From NCBI RefSeq assembly GCF_022347725.1, contig NZ_JAKRGB010000010.1, positions 1 to 64,000 on the forward strand: a stretch of 64,000 nt of DNA. The letters are read 5' to 3'. The stretch is from Ruegeria sp. Ofav3-42 (GTDB lineage Bacteria; Pseudomonadota; Alphaproteobacteria; Rhodobacterales; Rhodobacteraceae). The notes beneath the pieces are model-generated. The model was not told where the DNA came from, ran no database searches, and worked only from the letters and a program-made list of their open reading frames with translations. The position numbers and the translations under genes are program-made. Shown in pieces: positions 54,815-64,000 of this stretch (positions are counted from its first letter, which is position 1; every line of letters begins with the position of its first letter).

Positions 54815-55624
54815 ATGGATTTTTCAGGAAAAACCGTCATCGTCATTGGCGGAACCAGCGGTATCAATCGTGGCATTGCCGAGGCCTTTGCGGCCTCGGG
54901 TGCCAAACTGGCCGTCGCCAGCCGCTCACAGGAAAAGGTCGATGACACCGTTGCCGCACTGAAAGAAGCGGGCGCACAGGATGCCATCGGTACGGCGTTT
55001 GACGTGCGTGACCCTGAGGCGGTGGCCGAAGGCCTGAAGGAATTCCATGACGCATTCGGTGACTTCGACGTTTTGGTGTCAGGCGCGGCAGGTAATTTCC
55101 CGGCACTGGCGGCGGAAATGTCGGTCAATGCGTTCAAGACCGTGATCGATATCGACCTGATGGGTACGATCCACGTGATGAAAGGGGCCTACTCCTACCT
55201 CAGACGTCCGGGTGCCAGCATCATCAACATCTCCGCCCCACAATCGTATCTGCCGTACGAAGGCCAGGCCCATGTCTGCGCCGCCAAGGCAGGCGTGGAC
55301 CAGATCACCCGAACGCTGTCGATGGAATGGGGTGTCGAGGGCATCCGTGTGAACTCGGTCGTGCCGGGCTTCATCGAAGGCACCGAAGGAGCGAAACGTC
55401 TGGCCCCGACTCCGGATGCGGGAGAAGCCTTGCGCAAGGACGTTCCCTTGGGTCGCTGGGGTCAACCACAGGACGTGGCAAACGCCTGCCTGTTCCTCAG
55501 CTCTGATCTGGCCAGCTATATCAGCGGTACGGTCTTGGCGGTGGACGGCGCGCTCTATCAGCGCGGGTCGGGCAAGTTCGGCCAGATGATGGGGCAGATG
55601 CTGCGCAGCATGAAAAAGGGCTGA
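54815..55624 (+). CDS. Short-chain dehydrogenase, 2,4-dienoyl-CoA reductase-like
   Basis: A 269-residue SDR. The cofactor loop is VIGGTSGINRGIAEAF and the NAG-type motif is VLVSGAAGNFPAL. The usual Tyr-x3-Lys is replaced: the segment reads GQAHVCAAKAGVDQITRTLSMEWG, with the lysine but no tyrosine. This, and SVVPGFIEGTEGAKRL, match peroxisomal-type 2,4-dienoyl-CoA reductases. It is 24 nt after the ALDH16 gene. The substrate is uncertain. Confidence 0.8.
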   Translation: MDFSGKTVIVIGGTSGINRGIAEAFAASGAKLAVASRSQEKVDDTVAALKEAGAQDAIGTAFDVRDPEAVAEGLKEFHDAFGDFDVLVSGAAGNFPALAAEMSVNAFKTVIDIDLMGTIHVMKGAYSYLRRPGASIINISAPQSYLPYEGQAHVCAAKAGVDQITRTLSMEWGVEGIRVNSVVPGFIEGTEGAKRLAPTPDAGEALRKDVPLGRWGQPQDVANACLFLSSDLASYISGTVLAVDGALYQRGSGKFGQMMGQMLRSMKKG

Positions 55625-55644
55625 GCAGCGCTCAGCCCCTATTC

Positions 55645-56955
55645 TCAGTTGGTGGTTTCCAAACCCACAGGTTTGCCGACCACTGTGAAATGCAGCCCAT
55701 CCGGGTCGAGCAGTTCTGCGGCGACCCGGTTCACCTCTTCCAACGTGACTGCGTTCACCTTGTCATTACGGGTGGCGATATAGTCGATGGGCAGGTCTTC
55801 CATCTGCATCCCGACCATGATCCCTGCAATCTGCCCGTTGCCGTCAAATCGCAATGGGTAAGCGCCGGTTAGATAGGTCTTGGCGTCGTCCAGCTCCTTC
55901 TGGGTCACGCCTTCGGTCGCGGCACGTGCCCATTCATCACGGATCACTTCAACAGCGTCAGCGATGCGATCATTTCCCGACGACACCGATCCCAGATAGA
56001 CCGAGGCCAGATCCTTGGGCACCAGATAGGTCGCGATGCCATAGGTCAAACCGCGTTTTTCGCGCACTTCCTGCATCAGGCGGCTTTCAAAACCACCGCC
56101 ACCAAGGATGTGGTTCAGGATATAGGCCGGAAAGAAATCGGGATCGTCACGGTCAATGCCCGCATGGCCGAACAGGGCCACCGATTGCGGCGTGTCAAAC
56201 TCGACCACGCTGACGCCGCCGGGGATATTTACATCGGCACGACCGGGGATCGGTTTACCGGTTTCCGGCAGGTCGGCCAGCAGCTTGTCCAGCAACGCTC
56301 CCAATTCTTCGGGGGTGATGTCACCCACCGCGCCGACAAAAATCCGGTCTTTGGCAAAAACGCCCTGATAGGCAGTGACAACATCGTCCCGCGTCAAGGC
56401 CGTCACGCTTTCTATCGTGCCCTTGCCTTCCGTGCCATACGGGTGATCACCATAGGCCATCTGCGCAAAGCTGCGTCCGGCAATGTCGTTTGGATCGGTC
56501 TGGTCCGACATGAGACCGGACAGCACCTGCGCCCGGACACGATCCACGGCATCCTGATCAAATCGCGGTTCGTGTATCGTGGTGCGCAGCAGGTCAATTA
56601 CATCATCGCGGTTCTCGGTCAGGAACTGCGCGGAAATCGAAACCGTGTCATCGGTTGCGTTGTACCTGAACGACGCAGCCAGCGACTCCAGCTCGCGGGC
56701 ATAGGTGCGGGCATCCATGTCGCCTGCGCCTTCTTCGATCAGGCCGCTCATAAGGTAAACAGCCCCACGCTTGTCCGGGTCATCCAGAGAGGTTCCGCCG
56801 CGAAAACGCAGTTCCAGTGCGGTGAAGGGGATCGAGTGATCCTCGACCAGCCAGGCTTTGATGCCGCTGGGCGAGGTGACTTCCTCGATTGCAATCTCGG
56901 CCCATGCGGGCAGAGCGATTACAAAGACGATCAGGGTTGCGAAGATCCGTTTCAT
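55645..56955 (-). CDS. M16 family peptidase-like protein, non-catalytic partner
   Basis: A 436-residue periplasmic protein with a signal peptide (MKRIFATLIVFVIALPAWA). It has the M16 fold (LRFRGGTSLDDPDKRGAVYLMSGLIEEGAG) but lacks the HxxEH zinc motif at that place. It overlaps the active M16 gene upstream by 4 nt (ATGA), so the two probably form a heterodimer, as known for paired bacterial M16B proteins. It is not a decayed gene. Confidence 0.85.
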   Translation of the reverse strand: MKRIFATLIVFVIALPAWAEIAIEEVTSPSGIKAWLVEDHSIPFTALELRFRGGTSLDDPDKRGAVYLMSGLIEEGAGDMDARTYARELESLAASFRYNATDDTVSISAQFLTENRDDVIDLLRTTIHEPRFDQDAVDRVRAQVLSGLMSDQTDPNDIAGRSFAQMAYGDHPYGTEGKGTIESVTALTRDDVVTAYQGVFAKDRIFVGAVGDITPEELGALLDKLLADLPETGKPIPGRADVNIPGGVSVVEFDTPQSVALFGHAGIDRDDPDFFPAYILNHILGGGGFESRLMQEVREKRGLTYGIATYLVPKDLASVYLGSVSSGNDRIADAVEVIRDEWARAATEGVTQKELDDAKTYLTGAYPLRFDGNGQIAGIMVGMQMEDLPIDYIATRNDKVNAVTLEEVNRVAAELLDPDGLHFTVVGKPVGLETTN

Positions 56956-58292
56956 TGCGTCACCTCCTCGTCTTTCATCAGCCAACCGGTAACTGACGCT
57001 TCAGGCTGCAAAACTTCGCGCGCGGCGGCGATGATCTCATCCCCGGTCACCGCCTGCAGGATATCAGGCCAAGCCTGCACATCTTCGACGGTCAAGCCGC
57101 TGGTCAGGGCACGGCCATAGCGGTTTCCGATCCCATCTACGTTGTCGCGCGCATAGGTTTGCGCCGCACGCAGCTGCATTTTGATCCGGTCGAGATCTTC
57201 TTCGTTCACACCTTCGGCTATGAAGTCGGCAACGGCCTGATCCATTGCATCCTCGGCCTCTTGCAAAGAGACACCTGCAGCCGGCACAACGATCAGATCA
57301 AAGGTCGTGTCGTCCAACGAAACACCACGATAGAACGCGCCGGTGTAGACTGCCTTTTGCTGATCGAATTGCAGTTTCTCGTTCAGGTATGATGTCGTGC
57401 TGCCGCCCAATAGTTCGGCCAACAGGAACAGCGCGGCTGCTTTTTCCTGTTCGCCGGGATCACGTTCTGGCGCCAGATAGCTGCGCTGAACGTAAGGCTG
57501 CGAGACGCGTGCATCCTTGTAGGTCAGACGACGCTCCGCCGTTTGCGGCGGTTCCTGCGATCGGACACGTACTGGCAGGTCCGGATTTGCAGGAATCACA
57601 CCGTAATATTGCTCGGCCAGCGATTTGACTTCGTCAGGCTCGACATCGCCCGTGACGACAAGAATGGCGTTATTGGGCGCATAATGAGTTTGGTAGAAGG
57701 ACAGCGCGTCCTCCATATCCAGCGTCTCCATCTCATGCCGCCAACCGATGATCGGAACGCCATAGCGGTGGTTGAGGTACTGCGACGCGCTCATCTGCTC
57801 GCCGAACAGGGCGCGGGGGCTGTTGTCGGTGCGCTGGTTGCGCTCTTCAAGGATCACGTCGCGCTCGGTAACGATATCGTTTTCCGACAGCCGGATGTTG
57901 CGCATCCGATCCGCTTCCATCCGCATCATCAGTTCCAACCGGTCCGCTGCGACGCGCTGGAAATAGGCAGTGTAGTCGTAAGACGTGAACGCGTTGTCAT
58001 TACCGCCATTGGCCGCGACGGTGGCGGAAAACTCGCCCGGGGCCAAAGTGTCAGTGCCCTTGAACAGCAGATGTTCGAGGAAATGTGCAACCCCGGACGA
58101 TCCCACCGGCTCATCCGCCGAGCCGGCCCGATACCAGACCATGTGCTGCACGACCGGCGCGCGATGATCTTCGATCACGACGACATCCATGCCGTTGTCC
58201 AATGTAAATGTAGTGACCGCTTCGTGCCCCTCACTGGCGGCAAGAGGGGTTGCGGCCATCAGGGCAGCCGACAGTGCCAGAGCCCGAACCAT
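56952..58292 (-). CDS. M16 family zinc metallopeptidase
   Basis: A 446-residue secreted or periplasmic peptidase with a short signal peptide ending near PLAAS. The inverted zinc motif HFLEH (70-74) is intact, and the downstream glutamate region LELMMRMEADRMRN follows. NDNAFTSYDYTAYF is a further M16 signature. It is the catalytic half of the pair with the next gene. Confidence 0.9.
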   Translation of the reverse strand: MVRALALSAALMAATPLAASEGHEAVTTFTLDNGMDVVVIEDHRAPVVQHMVWYRAGSADEPVGSSGVAHFLEHLLFKGTDTLAPGEFSATVAANGGNDNAFTSYDYTAYFQRVAADRLELMMRMEADRMRNIRLSENDIVTERDVILEERNQRTDNSPRALFGEQMSASQYLNHRYGVPIIGWRHEMETLDMEDALSFYQTHYAPNNAILVVTGDVEPDEVKSLAEQYYGVIPANPDLPVRVRSQEPPQTAERRLTYKDARVSQPYVQRSYLAPERDPGEQEKAAALFLLAELLGGSTTSYLNEKLQFDQQKAVYTGAFYRGVSLDDTTFDLIVVPAAGVSLQEAEDAMDQAVADFIAEGVNEEDLDRIKMQLRAAQTYARDNVDGIGNRYGRALTSGLTVEDVQAWPDILQAVTGDEIIAAAREVLQPEASVTGWLMKDEEVTQ

Positions 58293-58373
58293 AGGGCGTC
58301 CTCCGTTTGATTTATGGTGTTCAAACTACGGTGACGCCGCGCAGGTTCAAGCCCGATGACGGAAAGTTAAAGA

Positions 58374-58892
58374 TTATTCATCTACCGGCGGCGATGAGGG
58401 CGTTTCGATGCCCGCGCGACGTGCCGCTTCGTTCTGAATGTCAGGATTGAGAGTTTCGCGGCGGTAAACCTGCGAATAGCGATCCACCTTGAACAAACGC
58501 AGGCGTGTCAGACGGCCCTGCTTTCTGCGGAATTCGGCATCTTCGGTGTCGACGACCTGCCGCGCGTTCGCTGGCACACCATAGCGGCTTGATGCGGTCA
58601 CAAGCGCAGCGTCCGAAGACGGGATCGCTGTGTTGGTGTTCAACGACGAGGCGTTGCCACCAAGGGCGACGACCGCTTCTGCATTGGGATTAGGATCGGT
58701 CAGATTGCCACCGCCCGGAGTGGGCGCGGGCAAGAACTTGTAATCCTTGGGCTGGGTCAGCGGTTTGACAGGCATAACCGAAAACTCATCCGGTCCTTGC
58801 CCTGGCGCTTCTAGGTGGCGTAATCCGATATCGGAGCACCCCGCAGCCGCAAAGGCCAATGTCAAAGCAATTATGGAACGCGGCAGCCGCAT
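58374..58892 (-). CDS. DUF3035 lipoprotein
   Basis: A 172-residue lipoprotein with lipobox AAAGC (Cys19). The mature part contains LEAPGQGPDEFSVMPVKPL and KDYKFLPAPTPGGGNLTDP, the DUF3035 pattern common in Rhodobacteraceae. It lies after lspA (signal peptidase II), which would process it. The function is unknown. Confidence 0.85.
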   Translation of the reverse strand: MRLPRSIIALTLAFAAAGCSDIGLRHLEAPGQGPDEFSVMPVKPLTQPKDYKFLPAPTPGGGNLTDPNPNAEAVVALGGNASSLNTNTAIPSSDAALVTASSRYGVPANARQVVDTEDAEFRRKQGRLTRLRLFKVDRYSQVYRRETLNPDIQNEAARRAGIETPSSPPVDE

Positions 58893-58942
58893 AATAGTCT
58901 CCAGCCAGTTTCAGGCGCTTTTATCGCATTTCAAATGGCGCG

Positions 58943-59413
58943 TCACGAGGGCTTTTTTCCATCGAACAGCACCAAACCGATAGCTCCGGCAAAAATGAAC
59001 ACGTCGGCCAGGTTGAACACGAAGGGATTGTTGATGCCACAGCAGGACATGTTCAGGAAATCGAGAACATAGCCATAAAGCAGGCGATCCACGACATTAC
59101 CCAGCGCCCCGCCGATCAGCAGCCCGCCGCAAACCAGCATGAGTTTCGACGGGACTGTGCGCATCAGCCAGATCAGCACGCCGATCGAGATTACCAAAGA
59201 GACACCGATCAGCGCCCAGCGGGCAGCATCGGTATTTCCCTGGAACAGCCCAAAATTGATGCCCCGATTCTCGCCATACTTGAACACCAGCAGCGGCGGC
59301 AGGACGTCGATATTCCCTTCGGCCACGCGCATCACGTGGACGACCAGATACTTACTGATCTGGTCGATCAGAAACGCGGCCAGACCAGCCCAGAGAAGCA
59401 GGCGATAACGCAT
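58943..59413 (-). CDS. lspA: Lipoprotein signal peptidase (signal peptidase II)
   Basis: A 156-residue inner-membrane aspartyl peptidase with four helices. The catalytic aspartates are in [16 protein letters not shown] and [12 protein letters not shown]. It overlaps the purH stop by one base (TGATG) and precedes a lipoprotein gene. It cleaves prolipoproteins such as NosL and the DUF3035 protein. Confidence 0.95.
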   Translation of the reverse strand: MRYRLLLWAGLAAFLIDQISKYLVVHVMRVAEGNIDVLPPLLVFKYGENRGINFGLFQGNTDAARWALIGVSLVISIGVLIWLMRTVPSKLMLVCGGLLIGGALGNVVDRLLYGYVLDFLNMSCCGINNPFVFNLADVFIFAGAIGLVLFDGKKPS

Positions 59414-61002
59414 CAGTGGCGGAAGTGGCGCATGCCGGTGAAGACCATGGCCAGACCGACCTCATCCGCTGCTGCAATCACCTCGTCGTCGCGCATCGAA
59501 CCACCCGGCTGGATGACGCAGGTGGCACCGGCCTCGGCAGCCTCCATCAAGCCGTCGGGGAATGGGAAGAACGCGTCTGAGGCCACAGCCGACCCGATTG
59601 TCAGCGGCTGTGGCAGGCCCAGCGCGTCGGCCATGCGTTCGGCTTTCTTGGCGGCAATCATGGCTGAGTCCAAACGGCTCATCTGACCGGCACCAACGCC
59701 AACAGTTGCACCATCTTTGACATAGACGATGGCATTGGATTTGACATGCTTGGCCACTTTCCACGCGAACAGCAGGTCACGCATTTGCTCCTCGGTCGGC
59801 GCTTTCTTGGTCACGACTTTCAGGTCATCCATGCCGACAAAACCGTTATCCTTGTCCTGAACCAGCAAACCACCGGCCACCTGACGCACAGTTTTGCCGC
59901 CCGCAGTCACATCGGGAAGGCTTTCTGCGGTCAGCAGACGCAGGTTCTTCTTGGCGGCGAAGATTGCCTTGGCCTCGTCCGATGCGCCCGGAGCGATCAC
60001 CACTTCGGTGAAAATCCCGGTGATCTCCTGCGCGGTTTCGGCGTCCAGCGGCTGGTTCAGTGCCACGATCCCACCAAAGGCCGAGGTACGGTCGCAGTCG
60101 AAGGCCGACTTATAGGCGTCCAGCAGAGTGGGGCCCGTGGCCACGCCGCAGGGGTTGGCGTGTTTGATGATAGCACAGGCCGCGCCTTGTGACGGATCGA
60201 ACTCGGCCACCAACTCAAACGCGGCGTCTGTGTCGTTGATGTTGTTGTAGCTCAGTTCCTTGCCCTGATGCTGCACGGCGGTCGCCACGCCCGGACGGTT
60301 GGTGCCGTCGGTGTAGAACGCCGCCTGCTGATGGCTGTTCTCGCCATAACGCAGGGTCTGCTTCAGCTCACCGGCAAAGGCGCGGCGCTTGGGGGCCTCA
60401 AGTTGCAGCGCGTCGGCCATCCAGTTGGATACGGCGGTGTCGTAGGCGGCGGTACGGGCATAAGCCTTCTGTGCCAGCCACTGGCGGAAACCATAGGATG
60501 TCTTGCCGTAATTCTCTTCCAACTGATCCAGCAGCGACGAATAATCCTCGACATCCACAACCACGTTCACAAAGGCGTGGTTCTTGGACGCCGCACGGAT
60601 CATCGCGGGGCCGCCGATATCGATGTTCTCGATGCATTCGTCATAGCCAGCACCTTTGGCCACTGTCGCTTCGAACGGATAGAGGTTCACCACCAGCAGA
60701 TCGATCGCGCCAATGCCGTGTTCGTCCATCGCGGCGACGTGGGTGTCGTTGTCGCGCAGCGCCAGCAGCCCGCCATGCACCATCGGGTGCAGCGTCTTGA
60801 CCCGACCGTCCATCATCTCGGGGAAACCGGTTATCTCGCTGACGTCCTTGACCTCCAGCCCTGCATCGCGCAGCGCTTTGGCCGTGCCACCGGTCGACAG
60901 CAACTCGACCCCACGCTCGGCCAATGCCTTGCCCAGCTCGATCAGCCCGGTCTTGTCGGAAACGGAAAGCAACGCGCGGCGCACGGGGTGAAGATCGGTC
61001 AT
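59413..61002 (-). CDS. purH: Bifunctional AICAR formyltransferase / IMP cyclohydrolase
   Basis: A 529-residue enzyme for the last two steps of purine synthesis. The N-terminal IMP cyclohydrolase part has [18 protein letters not shown] and [15 protein letters not shown]. The C-terminal formyltransferase part has [27 protein letters not shown]. An upstream in-frame start would add 22 residues from the intergenic region and is rejected. It follows the heparinase-like gene on the same strand. Confidence 0.96.
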   Translation of the reverse strand: MTDLHPVRRALLSVSDKTGLIELGKALAERGVELLSTGGTAKALRDAGLEVKDVSEITGFPEMMDGRVKTLHPMVHGGLLALRDNDTHVAAMDEHGIGAIDLLVVNLYPFEATVAKGAGYDECIENIDIGGPAMIRAASKNHAFVNVVVDVEDYSSLLDQLEENYGKTSYGFRQWLAQKAYARTAAYDTAVSNWMADALQLEAPKRRAFAGELKQTLRYGENSHQQAAFYTDGTNRPGVATAVQHQGKELSYNNINDTDAAFELVAEFDPSQGAACAIIKHANPCGVATGPTLLDAYKSAFDCDRTSAFGGIVALNQPLDAETAQEITGIFTEVVIAPGASDEAKAIFAAKKNLRLLTAESLPDVTAGGKTVRQVAGGLLVQDKDNGFVGMDDLKVVTKKAPTEEQMRDLLFAWKVAKHVKSNAIVYVKDGATVGVGAGQMSRLDSAMIAAKKAERMADALGLPQPLTIGSAVASDAFFPFPDGLMEAAEAGATCVIQPGGSMRDDEVIAAADEVGLAMVFTGMRHFRH

Positions 61003-61024
61003 GGGTCCAAAGGTCCTTTTGGCG

Positions 61025-62764
61025 TCAGTCAAACTCGGGCTCGTCCCGGTGCAGATCGCGCACGGCATAGGCTGTATCCTGTGCCTTGCTCAGCGTCCAC
61101 CGGATGCGGGTCGCATACTCCATTGCGCGCCCGGATAGAACGATCTGTTTTGTCGCGCGGGGCTTTAATCGGCCTTTTTCCAAATAAACGCTTGGTTCAA
61201 CTGACAATTTTCCTACGCCATCGTGACGGAAAACCCAGATCTCGCCGCTTTTGAGCGCCATCGACACCGCCGCACCACCCAGATCAATGGCCGCATCCAC
61301 GTCCGGATGCAGGTGAAACCGGATGTCAAAGTTGATGCCTTTCAGGCCCGAGGCGTCCAATGCCTTGTCGAATTGCCGCTTTGCCTTGTCGGTGGCGGTC
61401 AGCAGAATGTCCTCGCCGGTCAGTTCGCGCCCGTCAAAGCGCAGTTCAAGCGTGCGGGCATGGGTCAGGCCAAAAACCTTGGTGTAGCCGTCGTGACCGG
61501 CCATGAAGCGCGTGCCTTCGAACGCTTCTTCGAACTCAACCGGAACCTCCTGCGGTGCATCTACCAGCGCCTCACGCTCGGTCCCGGGGGTCGGAGTGGT
61601 CAATCGCGCGCTGGAATACCCATCCAGACACAGCGTCGAGTGTGACGGCGTGGCCCGCCCGGCGCGACGCCATTCCAACCCGAAACTCTCGCCCGAGCCG
61701 CAATTGACGATCAGCGGCCGCCGGCCTGACGTCAATTCGAACGCCAGGGTTGACGCGTGCGCATTATACGACGCGGCACCCTTCGGCGGCGGGCTCGCGT
61801 CGACAATGACACTGGTTCGGGCCGCATAAACCCGGGCAAACCCCATGGACAACCCCACGGAATGCTGTGGCCGTACACCGCTTTGCGCCAGCGCCTGATC
61901 CAGACGGCCTTCGACACCGCGACCGCCTCCGTGAAAGCGGGCCAGCGCACCGTCCGAATGGCGTAAGCTGCGCAATGTGGGGGCCATACGCTTGATCGCG
62001 TTTGCCTGCGCTCCGGGCGTTCCCCGCCCCAGATCGCTGAGTGCGGCTGACGTCCACGCCAGCAGGGTAAAGACCTCGAGCAGCTCTTCCGGATTTCGCG
62101 TAGAAATACCACCTTGCTCGTCAATCTGACTGTCGCATTCACGGGCTAAAGCCCGCAATGCGGGATCGGCCAGATGCTCCAGCCCTTCCAACGCCAAACC
62201 AGCCTGAACCAGCCCGGCCAGCGCCTCAAACCGGGGCAGGCCCGGTGTTGCTGCCTTCCAGCGTTTGGACAGGAACCATGTTTGTTGCGCCAATGAACGG
62301 AAGAAGATCTTGCTTTGGTTTTCGTCCATGCCGCGCAGCAGGAAAATCGCGTGGTTGACCCAACGCATCACTCGTCGCCCAGTCAGGTCCGGCGCCCAGC
62401 CAGGCCCCTGACCCCGACCATGCGCCTTGATCCAACCCCAGACCCACCGCTGGGCTTTCTCCCGCGCCCGCATATCACCAACAGCGGCCAGATCATCGAG
62501 CCAGGCAAAACCGTGGCGTTCATCGTCGAAACCGGTACTAGGTGCAGAAACGTCCCACAGCTCGGTGTCCTGAGCTTCGACAAGATACCCGGCAAACAAG
62601 AGGTTTCCGGCAACAAGCTGACGTCCACGAGCAAAAGAGCCGACCGTGCGCGGCTCAGGTTCGCCGACAAACCCCGAAACCGCTTTGCGTCGCTGACTGA
62701 GCCGCGCGTAGAGACGGTTCTGAAACCGTGTCCACCGATTGGTCATGGTATCTGTCTTTGACAT
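61025..62764 (-). CDS. Heparinase II/III-like protein
   Basis: A 579-residue protein. The N-terminal half is an alpha-toroid with [20 protein letters not shown] and [26 protein letters not shown]. The C-terminal half has a heparinase II/III-like beta part with [20 protein letters not shown] and [24 protein letters not shown]. Such proteins sit next to purH in Rhodobacteraceae. The substrate is unknown; a polysaccharide lyase role is only family-based. An earlier start at 62833 is possible. Confidence 0.8.
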   Translation of the reverse strand: MSKTDTMTNRWTRFQNRLYARLSQRRKAVSGFVGEPEPRTVGSFARGRQLVAGNLLFAGYLVEAQDTELWDVSAPSTGFDDERHGFAWLDDLAAVGDMRAREKAQRWVWGWIKAHGRGQGPGWAPDLTGRRVMRWVNHAIFLLRGMDENQSKIFFRSLAQQTWFLSKRWKAATPGLPRFEALAGLVQAGLALEGLEHLADPALRALARECDSQIDEQGGISTRNPEELLEVFTLLAWTSAALSDLGRGTPGAQANAIKRMAPTLRSLRHSDGALARFHGGGRGVEGRLDQALAQSGVRPQHSVGLSMGFARVYAARTSVIVDASPPPKGAASYNAHASTLAFELTSGRRPLIVNCGSGESFGLEWRRAGRATPSHSTLCLDGYSSARLTTPTPGTEREALVDAPQEVPVEFEEAFEGTRFMAGHDGYTKVFGLTHARTLELRFDGRELTGEDILLTATDKAKRQFDKALDASGLKGINFDIRFHLHPDVDAAIDLGGAAVSMALKSGEIWVFRHDGVGKLSVEPSVYLEKGRLKPRATKQIVLSGRAMEYATRIRWTLSKAQDTAYAVRDLHRDEPEFD

Positions 62765-62852
62765 GACGCTCGTTACTCTGCCCCTTGCGCTCTGCTGGCG
62801 CCTGAACCAACGATAGCCCGCGGCGATCGTCAAGTCATCGAAAAGCGTCTTG

Positions 62853-64000
62853 TCACGTCGATTTGTTCAGGCAGGCGATATAGAAGCCGTCCATTCCGCC
62901 CCGATCCGCCCAATAATCGGGCCGCAGGCGCAGACCGCCTTCTTCGGTGATCCAATCCTGTTCAATACCGGGAACAATCAGAGCTTCACGATCAACCGCC
63001 ATGTCCGGGTATTGCTCCAGCGCCTCTTCGACCTGCACCTCGCCTTCGTCAGGCAGCAGGGAGCAGGTGCAATACACAAGCCGCCCGCCGGGTTTCAGCA
63101 GGGTCCAGGCATGGGCCAGCATTTGGGCCTGCAGTTCGATCAGGCCGCCAAACTCCGAGCCGTCCTTGGCAAAGGGCAAATCTGGGTGGCGACGGATGGT
63201 GCCCGTGGCCGAACAAGGCGCATCAAGCAGAATGGCGTCGTACTGGCCCTGATGCTCCAGCGCATCTCCTGCGATGACATTCGCTGTCAATCCAGTGCGT
63301 TTAAGGTTTTCGCGCACGCGTTCCAGCCGCGAATCCGAGATATCCAACGCTGTGACCTCGGTCCCTGCGGCCGCCAGTTGCAGCGTCTTGCCGCCCGGTG
63401 CAGCGCAGAGGTCCAGAACCTTCTCTCCGGCCTTGGGTGCCAGAATGCGCACAGGCAGGGCTGCTGCTGCGTCCTGCACCCACCATTCGCCCGTGTTGAA
63501 ACCCGGCAGGGCCGAGACCTGCCCCGCGTCCTGAACTCGCAATGATCCTGTTGGCAGCGCTTCACCGGGGCCGGATGCTCCGGGTTTCAGCGAGATATCA
63601 AGCGGCGCACCTGCAAATTGCGCCTGCTCCATACCCGTAACTGCCTCCGCGCCCCACGCCATGACCAAAGGTTCGCGCAGCCATTCCGGCAAACGCGGAA
63701 CCCGCATCTTGGGCCATGCTTGGGGCCCTTCAGCCGCCACTTTGCGAAGCACCGCGTTCACCAGACCTTTCAGCCGCCCGTGCTTGCGGGACCGACCAAC
63801 GATCTCGACCATGGAATTGACCACACCGTGCGCGGCCTCACCGTGGCACAGTTCCACCGCGCCAAGGCGCAGCGCGTTGTGCACGGTCAGAGCCGGAGTT
63901 CGGTTCAGGTGATTGTCCAGCAACCGGTCGGCACGTTCCAACCCTCGCAGGGTTTCCAGAGTCAGGCGTTGTGCCCGCGCGCGATCCTCTGGTCCCAGAC
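62853..64000 (-). CDS. rsmB: 16S rRNA (cytosine-967-C5)-methyltransferase RsmB (5' end beyond window)
   Basis: The frame is open to the right edge, where it continues upstream as LGPEDRARAQRLTLETLRGL before ERADRLLDNHLNRTP, so the start is outside the window. The N-terminal part is a NusB-like RNA-binding domain. The methyltransferase has VLDLCAAPGGKTLQLAAAG and LLDAPCSATGTIRRHPDL, with the second catalytic cysteine in LVYCTCSLLPDEGE. It methylates helper positions of 16S rRNA. Confidence 0.92.
   Translation of the reverse strand, partial: LGPEDRARAQRLTLETLRGLERADRLLDNHLNRTPALTVHNALRLGAVELCHGEAAHGVVNSMVEIVGRSRKHGRLKGLVNAVLRKVAAEGPQAWPKMRVPRLPEWLREPLVMAWGAEAVTGMEQAQFAGAPLDISLKPGASGPGEALPTGSLRVQDAGQVSALPGFNTGEWWVQDAAAALPVRILAPKAGEKVLDLCAAPGGKTLQLAAAGTEVTALDISDSRLERVRENLKRTGLTANVIAGDALEHQGQYDAILLDAPCSATGTIRRHPDLPFAKDGSEFGGLIELQAQMLAHAWTLLKPGGRLVYCTCSLLPDEGEVQVEEALEQYPDMAVDREALIVPGIEQDWITEEGGLRLRPDYWADRGGMDGFYIACLNKST

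Noticed and set aside
55645..56955. Second M16 gene as a decayed pseudogene because HxxEH is missing
   Set aside because: The frame is intact, has a signal peptide and is coupled to the active partner; active/inactive M16 pairs are normal.
1..64000. CRISPR arrays, insertion sequences, prophage genes or toxin-antitoxin pairs
   Set aside because: No regularly spaced repeats, transposase, integrase or phage-like frames were seen on reading the window.

Overview
The window looks like chromosomal (or chromid) DNA of an alphaproteobacterium of the Rhodobacteraceae, probably the Roseobacter group. This rests on gene content and protein character: a NirS-type denitrification island in Paracoccus-like order, an rpoE-chrR singlet-oxygen sigma/anti-sigma pair with a DUF1365 neighbour, a two-domain ALDH16, and the rsmB / heparinase-like / purH / lspA / DUF3035 / paired M16 peptidase string. 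The DNA is GC-rich and densely packed, with no gene-free stretch over about 300 bp. I saw no insertion sequence, phage gene or CRISPR array.

Layout. (1) 1-7.7 kb: the 3' end of gcvP, an AraC-type regulator, and an arginine deiminase operon (YfcC-type carrier, APC antiporter, arcA, arcB, arcC). (2) 7.7-10.2 kb: a membrane-anchored class III nucleotide cyclase and a Dnr-type Crp/Fnr regulator, both on the minus strand. (3) 10.3-39.0 kb: the denitrification island. It holds hemA (5-aminolevulinate synthase), norCBQDEF (minus strand), nnrS (minus strand), nirS, a six-heme NapC/NirT-like fusion protein, a cupredoxin, nirECF-DL-GHJN, a small membrane protein, a DUF2946-like protein and nosRZDFYLX. 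(4) 39.3-43.9 kb: tRNA-Ser(GCU), a secreted protein of unknown function, DUF3775, DUF1365, rpoE, chrR and a PliG-like secreted protein. (5) 43.9-55.6 kb: rmuC, mutL, a TroABCD/SitABCD-type Mn/Zn transporter divergent from a deoC-ALDH16-SDR operon. (6) 55.6-64.0 kb: a minus-strand housekeeping string (rsmB, heparinase-like protein, purH, lspA, DUF3035 lipoprotein, two M16 peptidases).

How the parts work together. The island encodes nitrite to NO (NirS), NO to N2O (NorCB) and N2O to N2 (NosZ), plus heme d1 synthesis, Nor activation, Nos copper-site assembly and electron supply through NosR/NosX. No nitrate reductase lies in the window. Fnr/Dnr-type boxes (TTGAC-N4-GTCAA and close variants) lie before hemA/dnr, norC, nnrS, nirS, nirE and the nos operon. 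In five of the six the box centre is about 63-71 nt from the start codon. The Dnr-type regulator beside hemA therefore probably controls the whole island, including the first step of tetrapyrrole synthesis that heme c, heme b and heme d1 all need. The adjacent arginine deiminase operon would give substrate-level ATP without oxygen, although I found no Fnr box in front of it.

The least ordinary items are the NirT-EB_dh fusion with its cupredoxin neighbour, the uniform box spacing, two unrelated candidate arginine/ornithine exchangers in one operon, a probable start correction for RpoE, paired palindromes before troA, and an unexplained 63-bp inverted repeat upstream of mutL.
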